A DNA stretch of 64,000 bases, from positions 1,612,001-1,676,000 of the forward strand of contig NZ_CP012914.1 in the NCBI RefSeq assembly GCF_001315015.1, read 5' to 3'. The DNA comes from Azospirillum brasilense. GTDB lineage: Bacteria; Pseudomonadota; Alphaproteobacteria; Azospirillales; Azospirillaceae. Positions 48,045-57,248 of this stretch are shown here, piece by piece. The notes beneath the pieces were generated by a model, which saw nothing but the letters and a program-made list of their open reading frames with translations, was not told where the DNA came from and made no database searches. The first letter of the stretch is position 1; each line of letters opens with the position of its first letter. A program made the position numbers and the translations under genes.

Positions 48045-49067
48045 ATGAAATCGGGAATCCTCGCCGCTGCTGCCGCGGCCGTGGTGTTCGGCGCCGTCAC
48101 CGGCGCCCAGGCCGGTCCGACGCTGGACGCCGTCAAGGGCCGCGGCTTCGTCCAGTGCGGCGTGAACGCCGGCCTTCCAGGCTTCGGCAACCCCGACAGC
48201 TCGGGCAACTGGACCGGTCTCGATGTCGATTATTGCCGCGCGGTCGCGGTTGCGCTGTTCAACGACCCGAACAAGGTCAAGTTCACCCCGCTGTCGGCCC
48301 AGCAGCGCTTCCCCGCCATCCAGTCGGGCGAGGTCGATCTGCTGTCGCGCAACACCACCGTCACGCTGACCCGCGACACCTCGGTCGGCCTGAACTTCGC
48401 CCCGGTCACCTATTATGACGGCCAGGGCTTCATGGTGAACAAGAAGCTCGGCGTGAAGAGCGCCAAGGAGCTGAACGGTGCCACCGTCTGCGTCCAGGCC
48501 GGCACCACCACCGAATTGAACCTCGCGGACTATTTCCGCACCAACAACATGTCCTACAACCCGGTCGTCATCGAGTCGAACGACGAGGTGAACGCTGCCT
48601 ACTTCGCCGGCCGCTGCGACGTGCTGACGACGGACGCCTCCGGCCTGGCCGGCACCCGCGCCGGCGTGGCCCCGGTTCCGGACGACCACATCATCCTCCC
48701 GGAGATCATCTCCAAAGAGCCGCTGGCCCCCGCCGTCCGCCACGGTGACGACCAGTGGTTCGATGTGGTGAAGTGGACCGTCTACGCCACCATCCAGGCC
48801 GAAGAGATGGGCATCACGTCCAAGAACGTCGACGAGTTCGTGAACAGCAAGAACCCGGAGATCCAGCGCATCCTCGGCACCTCGCCGGGCATGGGCAAGG
48901 CGCTGGGGCTGGACGAGAAGTGGGCCTACAACATCATCAAGACCATGGGCAACTATGGTGAGATCTTCGAGCGCAACGTCGGCATGAAGACCCCGCTGAA
49001 GCTGGAGCGCGGCCTGAACGCGCTGTGGACCAACGGCGGTCTGCAGTACGCGATGCCGATCCGCTAA
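48045..49067 (+). CDS. aapJ: General L-amino-acid ABC transporter, binding protein AapJ
   Basis: A 340-residue periplasmic binding protein with a signal peptide (about residues 1-23, ending AQA). The family block GPTLDAVKGRGFVQCGVNAG and FDVVKWTVYATIQAEEMGI match AapJ of Rhizobium, which binds a broad range of L-amino acids. A GGAG ribosome site lies 6 nt before the ATG. It is the first gene of aapJQMP, and a terminator-like hairpin follows it. The gap upstream (240 bp) should hold the promoter, but no clear sigma-54 site is visible. Confidence 0.95.
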   Translation: MKSGILAAAAAAVVFGAVTGAQAGPTLDAVKGRGFVQCGVNAGLPGFGNPDSSGNWTGLDVDYCRAVAVALFNDPNKVKFTPLSAQQRFPAIQSGEVDLLSRNTTVTLTRDTSVGLNFAPVTYYDGQGFMVNKKLGVKSAKELNGATVCVQAGTTTELNLADYFRTNNMSYNPVVIESNDEVNAAYFAGRCDVLTTDASGLAGTRAGVAPVPDDHIILPEIISKEPLAPAVRHGDDQWFDVVKWTVYATIQAEEMGITSKNVDEFVNSKNPEIQRILGTSPGMGKALGLDEKWAYNIIKTMGNYGEIFERNVGMKTPLKLERGLNALWTNGGLQYAMPIR

Positions 49068-49079
49068 GGACGCAAAGGG

Positions 49080-49120
49080 GGACCGCGGACCACAGGGAGG
49101 CCCGCGGTCCTTCCTTTTTT
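49080..49120 (+). terminator. Attenuator-type terminator after aapJ
   Basis: A 9-bp GC stem (49080-49088 with 49102-49110) and the T-rich tail 49111-49120 form a full intrinsic terminator between aapJ and aapQ. Partial read-through would give more binding protein than permease. Confidence 0.85.
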
Positions 49121-49266
49121 GACGACGGGCGGGGCGGTTGCAGGGCGACAAGAATCAATGCCCGTGCCGCAGGCCCGTTTGGGAGACGATATACGTGGCG
49201 CAGGTTGCGGCGGACGTTCGGGAGGCGGCCGGCGCGCTTCTGCCATGCTGGTGAGGGGAGAGAACC

Positions 49267-50466
49267 GTGGCCAGCGAGACCCGGGACACCGCGCGCCCAA
49301 GCGCGCCTGGCGGTGTTTCATTTTCCCTCAGCGACCCGACGGTCCGTGCCGTGTTCTACCAGGTTCTGGTGGTCGGCATCGTCATCGCGGTCGGCTGGTT
49401 CCTTATCCACAACACGCTCGACAACCTGTCGAAGCGGTCCATCGCGACGGGATTCGGATTCCTGGACCGCGAGGCCTCCTTCGGCATCGGTGAGAGCCTG
49501 ATCGACTACCACCCGCGGGACAGCTACGGCCGGGCCTTCCTGGTCGGCGTGCTGAACACGCTGAAGGTGTCGATCATCGGCGTCGTCCTGGCGACCGTGC
49601 TGGGCACGCTGATCGGCGTCGCCCGCCTGTCGAGCAATTGGCTGATCGCCAAGCTGGCCTCCACCTACGTGGAGATCGTCCGCAACATTCCGCCGCTGCT
49701 CCAGCTCTTCTTCTGGTACGCGCTGGTCTCGGAAAGCATGCCGCCGGTGCGGCAGGCGCTGAACCCGATACCCGGCGTGTTCCTGTCGCAGCGCGGCCTG
49801 TTCGTGCCGGTGCCCTCCGCCGACCCGGTGTGGGGCACGATGGGCTTCGCGCTCGCCATCGCGGTGATCGGCGTGATCTTCCTGCGGCGCTGGGCCAAGG
49901 CCCGGCAGGAGCGGACGGGCCAGCCCTTCCCGATCGGAACGGCGAGCCTCGGTCTGCTGATCGGCTTGCCGCTGATCGCCTACATCGCCGGCGGTGCGCC
50001 GACGGCGCTGGACGTGCCGAAGCTGCAGGGCTTCAACTTCGTCGGCGGCGTGGTCCTTACTCCGGAGTTCTTCGCGATTCTGGTCGGTCTGGTCGTCTAC
50101 ACAGCGGCCTTCATCGCCGAGGTGGTGCGCAGCGGCATCCTGGCGGTCAATTGGGGCCAGACGGAAGCCGCAAGGGCGCTCGGCATCGACAGCGGCAAGA
50201 CGCTCCGGCTCGTCGTGCTGCCGCAGGCGCTGCGGGTGATCGTGCCGCCGCTGACCAGCCAGTATCTGAACCTGACCAAGAACAGCTCCCTGGCGCTCGC
50301 CATCGGCTACCCGGATCTGGTGTCGATCGCCAACACGACGCTGAACCAGACCGGTCAGGCGATCGAGGGCGTGGCGATGATCATGGGCACCTATCTGGTC
50401 ATCAGCCTGGGCATCTCGATCTTCATGAACTGGTACAACAAGCGCATCGCGCTGGTGGAGCGCTGA
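49267..50466 (+). CDS. aapQ: General L-amino-acid ABC transporter permease AapQ
   Basis: A 399-residue inner-membrane permease with about eight helices. It has the HisMQ-type ATPase-contact loop EAARALGIDSGKTLRLVVLPQALRVIVPPLTSQYLNLTKNSSLA, the ISPI-like hydrophobic blocks, and a long insert (about residues 165-240) that is typical of AapQ. It forms a heterodimer with AapM. The start is a GTG at 49267 after a GGGGAG element. Confidence 0.94.
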   Translation: MASETRDTARPSAPGGVSFSLSDPTVRAVFYQVLVVGIVIAVGWFLIHNTLDNLSKRSIATGFGFLDREASFGIGESLIDYHPRDSYGRAFLVGVLNTLKVSIIGVVLATVLGTLIGVARLSSNWLIAKLASTYVEIVRNIPPLLQLFFWYALVSESMPPVRQALNPIPGVFLSQRGLFVPVPSADPVWGTMGFALAIAVIGVIFLRRWAKARQERTGQPFPIGTASLGLLIGLPLIAYIAGGAPTALDVPKLQGFNFVGGVVLTPEFFAILVGLVVYTAAFIAEVVRSGILAVNWGQTEAARALGIDSGKTLRLVVLPQALRVIVPPLTSQYLNLTKNSSLALAIGYPDLVSIANTTLNQTGQAIEGVAMIMGTYLVISLGISIFMNWYNKRIALVER

Positions 50467-50471
50467 CGGCC

Positions 50472-51590
50472 ATGACAGACAACGTCCATACCGCCAACGC
50501 CCCCACCGGTAGCATTCCCGACGAGCGTCCGCCGGCCAACACCGTCGGCCCCGTGGCGTGGCTGCGCAACAACCTGTTCAACACTTGGTACAACGCGCTC
50601 CTGACGATCCTGATCGCCTGGCTGCTGTTCAAGGCGATCCCGCCGCTTCTCGACTGGCTGATCTTCAGCGCCAACAGCTTCGGCACGCCGCCCCAGGTGT
50701 GCCGGCAGGAGGGTGGCGCTTGCTGGACCTTCGTCAGCGAGAAGCTGCGCTTCGTCATGTTCGGCACCTTTCCGTATGACGAGCAGTGGCGGCCGCTGAT
50801 CACCATCGTGATTATCATCGCGCTGGTGCTGGCGAGCTGCGACCGCCGTTTCTGGAAGCCCTGGCTGGCCCTCGTCTGGATCGCCGGCCTGATCGCGGTG
50901 GGCGTGCTGATGTGGGGCGGCGTGCTTGGCCTGACCTACGTCGAGAACACGCTGTGGGGCGGCCTGCCGCTGACCCTGATGCTGTCGGTGGTCGGCCTGT
51001 CCGTGGCCTTCCCGGCGTCGGTCCTGCTGGCGCTGGGGCGGCGGTCGCAGCTTCCGGCCATCCGCGTCATCTCGGTGACCTACATCGAGCTGATCCGCGG
51101 CGTGCCGCTGATCAGCCTGCTGTTCATGGCGTCGGTGATGTTCCCGCTGTTCCTGCCGACCGGCGTGAACTTCGACAAGCTGCTGCGCGCCCAGATCGCC
51201 TTCATCATGTTCGCCGCCGCCTACATGGCGGAAGCGATCCGCGGCGGTCTCCAGGCCATCCCGAAGGGCCAGTACGAGGCGGCGGACGCGCTCGGCCTGA
51301 ACTACTGGCAGGCGATGGGCAAGATCATCCTGCCGCAGGCGCTCGCCATCTCCATCCCACCGCTGGTGAACACCTTCATCAGCTTCTTCAAGGACACGTC
51401 GCTGGTCATCATCATCGGCCTCTACGACCTGCTGGGCACGGCCAAGGCGGCGTTGTCCGACCCGGCCTGGCGCGGCTTCTACCGCGAGGCCTATCTGTTC
51501 ATCGGCGTGATCTACTGGGTGTTCTGCTTCTCGATGTCCAAATACAGCCAAAAGCTCGAACGCGACCTGCGTCGCGGTCACCGTCGCTGA
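50472..51590 (+). CDS. aapM: General L-amino-acid ABC transporter permease AapM
   Basis: A 372-residue inner-membrane permease. The C-terminal transport domain has the EAA loop [46 protein letters not shown], and the N-terminal part carries the long AapM loop with the [22 protein letters not shown] segment. It is the partner of AapQ. It begins 5 bp after aapQ and ends 16 bp before aapP. The gene order and lengths match Rhizobium aapQM. Confidence 0.94.
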   Translation: MTDNVHTANAPTGSIPDERPPANTVGPVAWLRNNLFNTWYNALLTILIAWLLFKAIPPLLDWLIFSANSFGTPPQVCRQEGGACWTFVSEKLRFVMFGTFPYDEQWRPLITIVIIIALVLASCDRRFWKPWLALVWIAGLIAVGVLMWGGVLGLTYVENTLWGGLPLTLMLSVVGLSVAFPASVLLALGRRSQLPAIRVISVTYIELIRGVPLISLLFMASVMFPLFLPTGVNFDKLLRAQIAFIMFAAAYMAEAIRGGLQAIPKGQYEAADALGLNYWQAMGKIILPQALAISIPPLVNTFISFFKDTSLVIIIGLYDLLGTAKAALSDPAWRGFYREAYLFIGVIYWVFCFSMSKYSQKLERDLRRGHRR

Positions 51591-51606
51591 GGGAGAGGGA
51601 AAAGAG

Positions 51607-52389
51607 ATGACCATGACCCAAACCGCCGGCGCCGCGCGCAGCTTCCCCCAGGGGGAGCCGATCATCCAGTGCCAGGGCGTGCACAAGTGGTACGGCGAGT
51701 TCCACGTCCTGAAGAACATCGACCTGTCGGTCGCCAAGGGGGAGCGGATCGTCATCTGCGGCCCGTCGGGATCCGGCAAGTCGACCATGATTCGTTGCCT
51801 GAACCGGCTGGAGGAGCACCAGAAGGGCTCCATCGTCGTTGACGGCATCGAGCTGACCGGCAACCTGAAGAACATCGAGCTGGTCCGCCGCGAAGTCGGC
51901 ATGGTGTTCCAGCACTTCAACCTGTTCCCGCACCTGACCGTGCTGGAGAACTGCACGCTCGCCCCCATCTGGGTCCGCAAGAAGCCGAAGGCCGAGGCGG
52001 AGGAGATGGCGATGCGCTACCTGAAGCGGGTGCGCATTGCCGAGCAGGCGTACAAGTATCCCGGCCAGCTCTCCGGCGGCCAGCAGCAGCGCGTGGCGAT
52101 CGCCCGCTCGCTGTGCATGAGCCCGAAGGTCATGCTGTTCGACGAGCCGACCTCCGCGCTGGACCCCGAGATGGTCAAGGAGGTGCTGGACGTCATGATC
52201 GGTCTGGCCGAGGACGGCATGACCATGCTCTGCGTCACGCACGAGATGGGCTTCGCCAAGTCGGTCGCCGACCGCGTCATCTTCATGGACCGCGGTGAGA
52301 TCGTTGAGCAGAACACGCCCAACGAGTTCTTCAACCACCCGCAGTCGGACCGGACGAAGCTGTTCCTCAGCCAGATCCTGAACCACTGA
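51607..52389 (+). CDS. aapP: General L-amino-acid ABC transporter ATPase AapP
   Basis: A 260-residue ATPase with Walker [10 protein letters not shown], signature [16 protein letters not shown], Walker [14 protein letters not shown] and the switch His in VTHEMGF. It powers the AapQM permease at the inner membrane. The strong polar amino-acid ATPase signature distinguishes it from the LivFG pair elsewhere in the window. A perfect 12-bp hairpin follows at 52399-52427. Confidence 0.96.
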   Translation: MTMTQTAGAARSFPQGEPIIQCQGVHKWYGEFHVLKNIDLSVAKGERIVICGPSGSGKSTMIRCLNRLEEHQKGSIVVDGIELTGNLKNIELVRREVGMVFQHFNLFPHLTVLENCTLAPIWVRKKPKAEAEEMAMRYLKRVRIAEQAYKYPGQLSGGQQQRVAIARSLCMSPKVMLFDEPTSALDPEMVKEVLDVMIGLAEDGMTMLCVTHEMGFAKSVADRVIFMDRGEIVEQNTPNEFFNHPQSDRTKLFLSQILNH

Positions 52390-52398
52390 TGCTCACAA

Positions 52399-52427
52399 CC
52401 GCGCCGGAACGGCTTGTTCCGGCGCGG
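52399..52427 (+). terminator. Hairpin after aapP
   Basis: A perfect 12-bp GC stem (52399-52410 with 52416-52427) with a 5-nt loop sits 9 bp after the aapP stop. There is no T-run, so a Rho-assisted end or mRNA stabiliser is more likely than a full intrinsic terminator. Confidence 0.55.
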
Positions 52428-52531
52428 TAAACCGGCGCAACCCGCAAGGAACCGCTGGCGGGTTGCCCCGGTTTCGGGTTGAATGCAGTCCGTTCGTGCT
52501 GTTTGCCGCTGTGCACAACGGAGCCTGCCTG

Positions 52532-53617
52532 ATGGAGCTGCTGAGTCCCCGTCCCGGAATTGGCCAGATCAAGCCCTACCGTCCCGCAAGACCACCGGAG
52601 GACGGCGCCGCATGGGTCGATCTGTCGCTGACGGTCAATCCGCTGGGACCCGGCAAGAAGGCGCTCACCGCCTACCGCCACATGGCGGCGCAGATCCACC
52701 GCTATCCCGACTGGTCGCAGGACCGCCTGCGCCACGCCATCGCCCGGCGTTACGATCTGGACGCCGGCCACATCACCTGCGCCAACGGCTCCGACGAGAT
52801 GATCCACCTCGTGACCCAGGCCTTCGCCGGGCCGGGAGACGAGGTGCTGTGCCACGAGCACGGGTACCGCGGCTTCATGAAGGCGATCCGCGCCGCCGGC
52901 GCGACTCCGGTCATCGCCGCGGAACGCGATCTGGTCGTCGATGTCGAGGCGATGATCGACCGGGCGAACGAGAGGACGAAGCTCTGCTTCCTCGCCAACC
53001 CGAACAACCCCACCGGCACCTACATCCCGTCGGAGATGGTCCTGCGGCTGCGCGCCGGCCTGCCATCGCACACGCTGCTGGTGCTCGATTCGGCCTACGC
53101 CGACTATTGCCGCCGCGACAACTACAGCGACGGGACGGCGATCGTCGAGAACTCCGACAACGTGCTGATGGTGCGCACCTTCTCCAAGCTGCACGGGCTG
53201 GCCGGGCTGCGTGTCGGCTGGGCCTACGGCCCGGCGGGGGTGATCGAGGCGGTCAATCAGACGCGCGGCCCCTTCAACGTCGGGATTGCCGCCCAGGCCG
53301 CGGCGGAGGCCGCCGTCGGCGACACCGAGCATGAGGAGGCGACTTTCGCCCACAACAGTGCGTGGCTGCCCTGGCTGAGCCACGAGCTGGAGCAGCTCGG
53401 CGTGCGCGTCTATCCCAGCGTCTGCAACTTCATCCTGGCGCGCATCCCGACCGACCCGTCGCTCGGCGTCCAGGCGGTGCTCGACCATCTAGCGCGCCGC
53501 GGCATCCTGGTGAAGCCCACCCTGGATTACGGTCTGGCCGACTGCCTGCGCATCACGGTCGGGCGGGAGGACGAAAACCGGGCTCTGGTCGCGGCTCTGG
53601 GAGAGATACTGAGCTGA
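52532..53617 (+). CDS. HisC-like aminotransferase
   Basis: A 361-residue fold-type I PLP enzyme. The Schiff-base lysine is Lys219 in TFSKLHGLAGLRVGW, and the motifs GSDEMIHLVTQAF, NPNNPTGTYI and the C-terminal LRITVGREDENRAL fit HisC (histidinol-phosphate aminotransferase) or a close aromatic-aminotransferase. HisC enzymes are often duplicated, and this copy follows an amino-acid transporter operon instead of a his operon, so a role in aromatic amino-acid transamination is also possible. A GGAG element precedes the ATG. Confidence 0.85.
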   Translation: MELLSPRPGIGQIKPYRPARPPEDGAAWVDLSLTVNPLGPGKKALTAYRHMAAQIHRYPDWSQDRLRHAIARRYDLDAGHITCANGSDEMIHLVTQAFAGPGDEVLCHEHGYRGFMKAIRAAGATPVIAAERDLVVDVEAMIDRANERTKLCFLANPNNPTGTYIPSEMVLRLRAGLPSHTLLVLDSAYADYCRRDNYSDGTAIVENSDNVLMVRTFSKLHGLAGLRVGWAYGPAGVIEAVNQTRGPFNVGIAAQAAAEAAVGDTEHEEATFAHNSAWLPWLSHELEQLGVRVYPSVCNFILARIPTDPSLGVQAVLDHLARRGILVKPTLDYGLADCLRITVGREDENRALVAALGEILS

Positions 53618-54506
53618 CCGCCGGCTCCGCATCTGGAACCGGTTCGGGGATAGGGTCCGGATGCCGGGCGTGCTCGCGGGCGAAGATGAACAACCCGGAG
53701 CCGACGACGATCACGATGCCGACCAGCGACAGCAGGTCCGGCCACTCGTCGAAGAAGATCGCCCCGATGGCCAGCGCCCACAGGATCTGGCTGTATTGGG
53801 CCGCCCCCACCCGGTCGGCCGGGGCAAAGGCGGCGGCCAGGGTGAACAGGGCCTGGGCGGCGAAGGTCGTGGTGGCGAAGCCCACCGTCAGAATCCATTG
53901 CTCGCGCGTCGGCCACTCGAATCCGGGGATCATCAGCAGGCCGGACGCGACGGCGGTCGACAGGAACACCGTCCCGATCAGGGTAAAGCGCTTCTCGGAA
54001 TGCCCGATCATCCGCCCGGTGATGACCACCACGGCGGAGCTGAAGGCGCAGCCCAGCGCCGCGAAATGGCCGGGCAGCAGCTCTCGGAAGCCGGGGCGGG
54101 CGACGATCAGCACGCCGATGAAGGCCGCCCCGATGGCCAGCCGCCGGCGCCAGCGCACCGGCTCCTTCAGCACAACGATCGACAGCAGCGTCACCAAACT
54201 GGGCATCAGGAAGATCATCGCGAAGGCTTCCGCGAAGGGAAGGCTGCGGAACGACATGACGCTGAGCGGGGTGGAGGCCGCCACGAAGACCAGCCGCACC
54301 GTCATCAGCCAGGGCCTGTTCCAGCGCAGCAGGTCGCGGACCCGGTCGCCTTTGGTCATGAAGACCGGGGAGAGCAGCAACGGCAGGATGTAGGCGAAGA
54401 AGGTGACCTCGAAGGGGTCCAGCCCATGCCCGATCGCCTTCACCAGCGCATCGCCCCAGGCGAAGAAGGCGAAGGCCAGGAACGCGAACAGAATGCCCTT
54501 CGTCAT
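53553..54506 (-). CDS. EamA-family (DMT) transporter
   Basis: A 317-residue membrane protein with ten hydrophobic segments in two EamA repeats, the drug/metabolite transporter fold. The first repeat starts at ILFAFLAFAFFAWGDALVKAIG, and the second near ALGCAFSSAVVVITGRMIG. The C-terminal tail (about 45 residues) is Pro/Glu/Arg-rich and hydrophilic. Its last 65 bp overlap the 3' end of the HisC-like gene in convergent orientation. The substrate is unknown, probably an amino acid or metabolite exported. Confidence 0.88.
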   Translation of the reverse strand: MTKGILFAFLAFAFFAWGDALVKAIGHGLDPFEVTFFAYILPLLLSPVFMTKGDRVRDLLRWNRPWLMTVRLVFVAASTPLSVMSFRSLPFAEAFAMIFLMPSLVTLLSIVVLKEPVRWRRRLAIGAAFIGVLIVARPGFRELLPGHFAALGCAFSSAVVVITGRMIGHSEKRFTLIGTVFLSTAVASGLLMIPGFEWPTREQWILTVGFATTTFAAQALFTLAAAFAPADRVGAAQYSQILWALAIGAIFFDEWPDLLSLVGIVIVVGSGLFIFAREHARHPDPIPEPVPDAEPAVSSVSLPEPRPEPGFRPPARP

Positions 54507-54558
54507 GGCGTCGGTGTCCTGGCGTTCGGAGCGGCGGAGAGCGGGCCGGGTCGGCCCG

Positions 54559-55200
54559 TCACTCGTTGATCGGAATGTGCGGGGCCGAGGTCCGCGGCAG
54601 CCAGCCGAGGAGGCGCGGATCGCGGATCTCGCGGGTCACATGCCGGATGGGAATGAACCCCATCGATTGGTAAAGCGGCAGCGCCTTCGGATGGTCGAAG
54701 GTGCAGGTGTTGACGAGAAGCCTCTTCGTCCCGCCCTGCCAGGCCAGCCGGATCGCCGTGTCGAGCAGCCAGGGGCCGAGCTTCAGGCCGATGAAGTCGG
54801 GGATCAGCCCGAAATAGGCCAGATCGGTGTCCTCCTCCCGCCGGTCGATCTCGGCGTAGCCGGCGGGCGTGCCGTTCACGTAGAGGACCCAGATCTCGAC
54901 CCGCGGGTCGGTGACGACGCGTCCCAACTCCGGCATCGGCATGCGCCGCCGCTCGTGCCACAGCCAGGGCTCGCCCACCGTGTCGTAGAGATAGCGGTAG
55001 TAGGAGGCGGTCGGCGGGTTGGCCCGCACCAGCGCCACGTCACCCGCCGGGCGGGGCAGGGGCGCGTGGGCCGGCGGCGCCGTCATCTCCAGATAGGTGA
55101 CGATGACGGACAGACAGCCGGGCGGCACCGGCGCTGCGATCTGGGAATAGGGCAGGGACGTCCGGGGAGGAGGCGTCAGGGAGAATCGGTCTTCAGCCAT
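54559..55200 (-). CDS. GNAT-family N-acetyltransferase
   Basis: A 213-residue acetyltransferase. The N-terminal part has a VTYLEM strand, and the C-terminal GNAT fold carries a degenerate acetyl-CoA loop (LGPWLLDTAIRLAW) and the ending ALPLYQSMGFIPIRHV. The substrate is unknown. The start at 55200 lies 25 bp inside the preceding gene, so an internal start cannot be excluded. It closes a minus-strand group with YpeA-like, SseA, AlaX and CysK genes. Confidence 0.82.
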   Translation of the reverse strand: MAEDRFSLTPPPRTSLPYSQIAAPVPPGCLSVIVTYLEMTAPPAHAPLPRPAGDVALVRANPPTASYYRYLYDTVGEPWLWHERRRMPMPELGRVVTDPRVEIWVLYVNGTPAGYAEIDRREEDTDLAYFGLIPDFIGLKLGPWLLDTAIRLAWQGGTKRLLVNTCTFDHPKALPLYQSMGFIPIRHVTREIRDPRLLGWLPRTSAPHIPINE

Positions 55201-55610
55201 TTCTGCATCACGGTAACGGGACCGGTGGCATAGCCCAGCCGCTCATAGAACGCCACCACGGCGTGGTTCGTCGCGCGCACCATGAGTTGCGCCTTGGGCA
55301 TGCCTGCCTCCACAAGCCAGCCCTCCGCCGCCCGGACCATTGCCCGACCGTGCCCGTGCCCGCGGCACTCTGGATCGACCGCCAGATAGTAGAACCAGCC
55401 GCGGTGACCGTCATGCCCCACCATGACGGACGCCACGGTCCGGTCACCCGTCCGGCCGATCAGGATCGTGGCGTTCGGCTTCGACACGGCGAGCGCGATG
55501 TCGGCCACCGGGTCGTTCCACGGCACCACGAGGTTGCAGGCGGTCCACAGCGCCACCACGGCGTCGCGGTCCGCCGCCTCGTAATGGCGGATGCTCAGCG
55601 CGTCGCTCAC
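55176..55610 (-). CDS. GNAT-family acetyltransferase, YpeA-like
   Basis: A 144-residue single-domain GNAT. The acetyl-CoA binding motif VDPECRGHGHGRAMV is intact, and the order of strands (RHYEAADRDAVVALW start, VAFYERLGY end) matches the YpeA group. The GTG at 55610 overlaps the upstream sulfurtransferase stop (GTGA), so translation is coupled. The substrate is unknown. Confidence 0.86.
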   Translation of the reverse strand: MSDALSIRHYEAADRDAVVALWTACNLVVPWNDPVADIALAVSKPNATILIGRTGDRTVASVMVGHDGHRGWFYYLAVDPECRGHGHGRAMVRAAEGWLVEAGMPKAQLMVRATNHAVVAFYERLGYATGPVTVMQKWLKTDSP

Positions 55611-56509
55611 CGTGTCACCGGCTTGTTCTCCAGGGGGCCGGTTTCCAGCGGAAGGTCGCTGCGCAGCCCCCATTCCGCCCAGGACCCGTCATAGACGGCC
55701 ACGTCCTCCTTCCCGGCCGCGGCCAGCCCGAGCGCCAGAACGCAGGCGGTCACGCCGCTGCCGCAGGAGGCGACGATGGGACGCTCCAGATCGAGACCGG
55801 CGCCCTTCGCCCGCTCCGCGATGGCTTCGGGCGGCAGCAGGGTCTTGCTGTCCGCGTCGATCAACTCGTTGAAGGGCAGGTTGAGGCTGCCGGGGATGCG
55901 CCCGCTGCGGCGGCCCGGCCAGGGTTCGGTGACGGCGCCCTCGTAGCGGTTGGCGGCGCGGGCGTCCACCACCTGATCCACCCGCGAGTCGATGTTGGCG
56001 AGAACCTCGTCGGCCCGACGCAGCAGGCCGGGTCGCAGCGCCGCCGTGAACGCCGCCGGGGCCGGGTTGGCCGGTCCGGATTCCAGGGAACGGCCTTCGG
56101 CGATCCATTTCGGCAGGCCGCCGTCCAGCACGGCGACGCGGCCATGCCCGAACAGGCGGAACATCCACCAGACGCGCGCGGCGGCGGTGGCCATGCCGGC
56201 GCTGTCATAGACGATCACCGTGTCGCCGCCGCCGACGCCGAGCGCCCCGACCTTGGCCGCGAAGGTCGCCTCATCCGGCACCATGTGCGGCAGAGGATGG
56301 GTGTCCGGCTGCGCCACATCGTCGATGTCGATGCGCACGGCACCGGGGATGTGCCGCTCCAGGAACTCGGCACCCGGGTCGCGACCGGAGCCGGGCATGA
56401 ACCAGGAGGAGTCGAGGACGCGCAGGCCCGGCTGGCCCAGCCGTTCGGCCAGCCAACCCGTCGGAACGATCGGGCCGGGGAGGGTGAGCGTGGTGTGCGA
56501 ATCGGTCAT
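55607..56509 (-). CDS. sseA: 3-mercaptopyruvate sulfurtransferase
   Basis: A 300-residue protein with two rhodanese domains. The active-site loop CGSGVTA starts with Cys249, and this Gly/Thr-rich form marks mercaptopyruvate sulfurtransferase rather than thiosulfate sulfurtransferase (usually CRKGVTA). The N-terminal rhodanese domain is catalytically inactive, as in SseA. It moves sulfane sulfur from 3-mercaptopyruvate to acceptors in cysteine breakdown. It is 15 bp after AlaX and overlaps the YpeA-like gene. Confidence 0.93.
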   Translation of the reverse strand: MTDSHTTLTLPGPIVPTGWLAERLGQPGLRVLDSSWFMPGSGRDPGAEFLERHIPGAVRIDIDDVAQPDTHPLPHMVPDEATFAAKVGALGVGGGDTVIVYDSAGMATAAARVWWMFRLFGHGRVAVLDGGLPKWIAEGRSLESGPANPAPAAFTAALRPGLLRRADEVLANIDSRVDQVVDARAANRYEGAVTEPWPGRRSGRIPGSLNLPFNELIDADSKTLLPPEAIAERAKGAGLDLERPIVASCGSGVTACVLALGLAAAGKEDVAVYDGSWAEWGLRSDLPLETGPLENKPVTR

Positions 56510-56524
56510 AGGATGTCTCCCCGG

Positions 56525-57232
56525 TCAATCACGCAGCGCGACGACCACGCGCCGGTTCTGCTTGCCCTTGTTCTCGATCTTCACGACGTCGAGCCCGCCG
56601 ATCTCGCCCAACCGCTTCACATGGGTACCGCCGCAGGGCTGGCGGTCAACCCCGGCGATGTCCACCAGCCGGACGCGGCCGTGGCCGCGCGGCGGCTTGA
56701 CCGTCAGGGTGCGGATCAGCTCGGGGTTGGCGTCCAGCTCCGCGTCGGTGATCCACAGCGAGCCGACCGGCGTGTCCGCTTCGACCAGCCGGTTCAGCGC
56801 CGCCGCGATGGCCTCCTTGTCGAGCCCCTCGGTCGGCACGTTGAAATCGACCCGGCTGCGCTCCGCCCCGACCTGGGCGCCGGTGATCGACGCGCCGGGC
56901 AGGACCGCGCAGACGAGGTGCAGCGCCGTGTGCATCCGCATGTGGCGGTGCCGGCGGTCCCAGTCGATCTCGGCTTCCACCGAGGTGCCGGGGGCGGGCA
57001 GGGCCGCGCCGGGCTCGGGCACATGGATCACGTCGTCCGGCCCGTCGCCCTTCACCGTGTCGACGATGCGCAGCGTGGCGCCGGCGACGCGCAGCAGCCC
57101 GGTGTCGCCGGGCTGGCCACCGCCGTTGGGGTAGAAGACCGTGCGGTCCAACCGGATGCCCCGCTCGTCCGCGGAGGTCACGGTGGCGGTGCAGGAGGTG
57201 GCGTAGGCGTCCTCGCGGAAGATCAGTTCCAT
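56525..57232 (-). CDS. AlaX-family trans-editing alanyl-tRNA deacylase
   Basis: A 235-residue protein related to the editing domain of alanyl-tRNA synthetase. The zinc motif is HTALH at residues 101-105 plus CGGTH at residues 200-204. Such free-standing AlaX proteins hydrolyse mischarged Ser- or Gly-tRNA(Ala). There is no fused AlaRS domain. It starts 16 bp after the cysK stop. A link to the sulfur genes is positional only. Confidence 0.92.
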   Translation of the reverse strand: MELIFREDAYATSCTATVTSADERGIRLDRTVFYPNGGGQPGDTGLLRVAGATLRIVDTVKGDGPDDVIHVPEPGAALPAPGTSVEAEIDWDRRHRHMRMHTALHLVCAVLPGASITGAQVGAERSRVDFNVPTEGLDKEAIAAALNRLVEADTPVGSLWITDAELDANPELIRTLTVKPPRGHGRVRLVDIAGVDRQPCGGTHVKRLGEIGGLDVVKIENKGKQNRRVVVALRD

Positions 57233-57248
57233 GGAACCTCGGGTGCGT

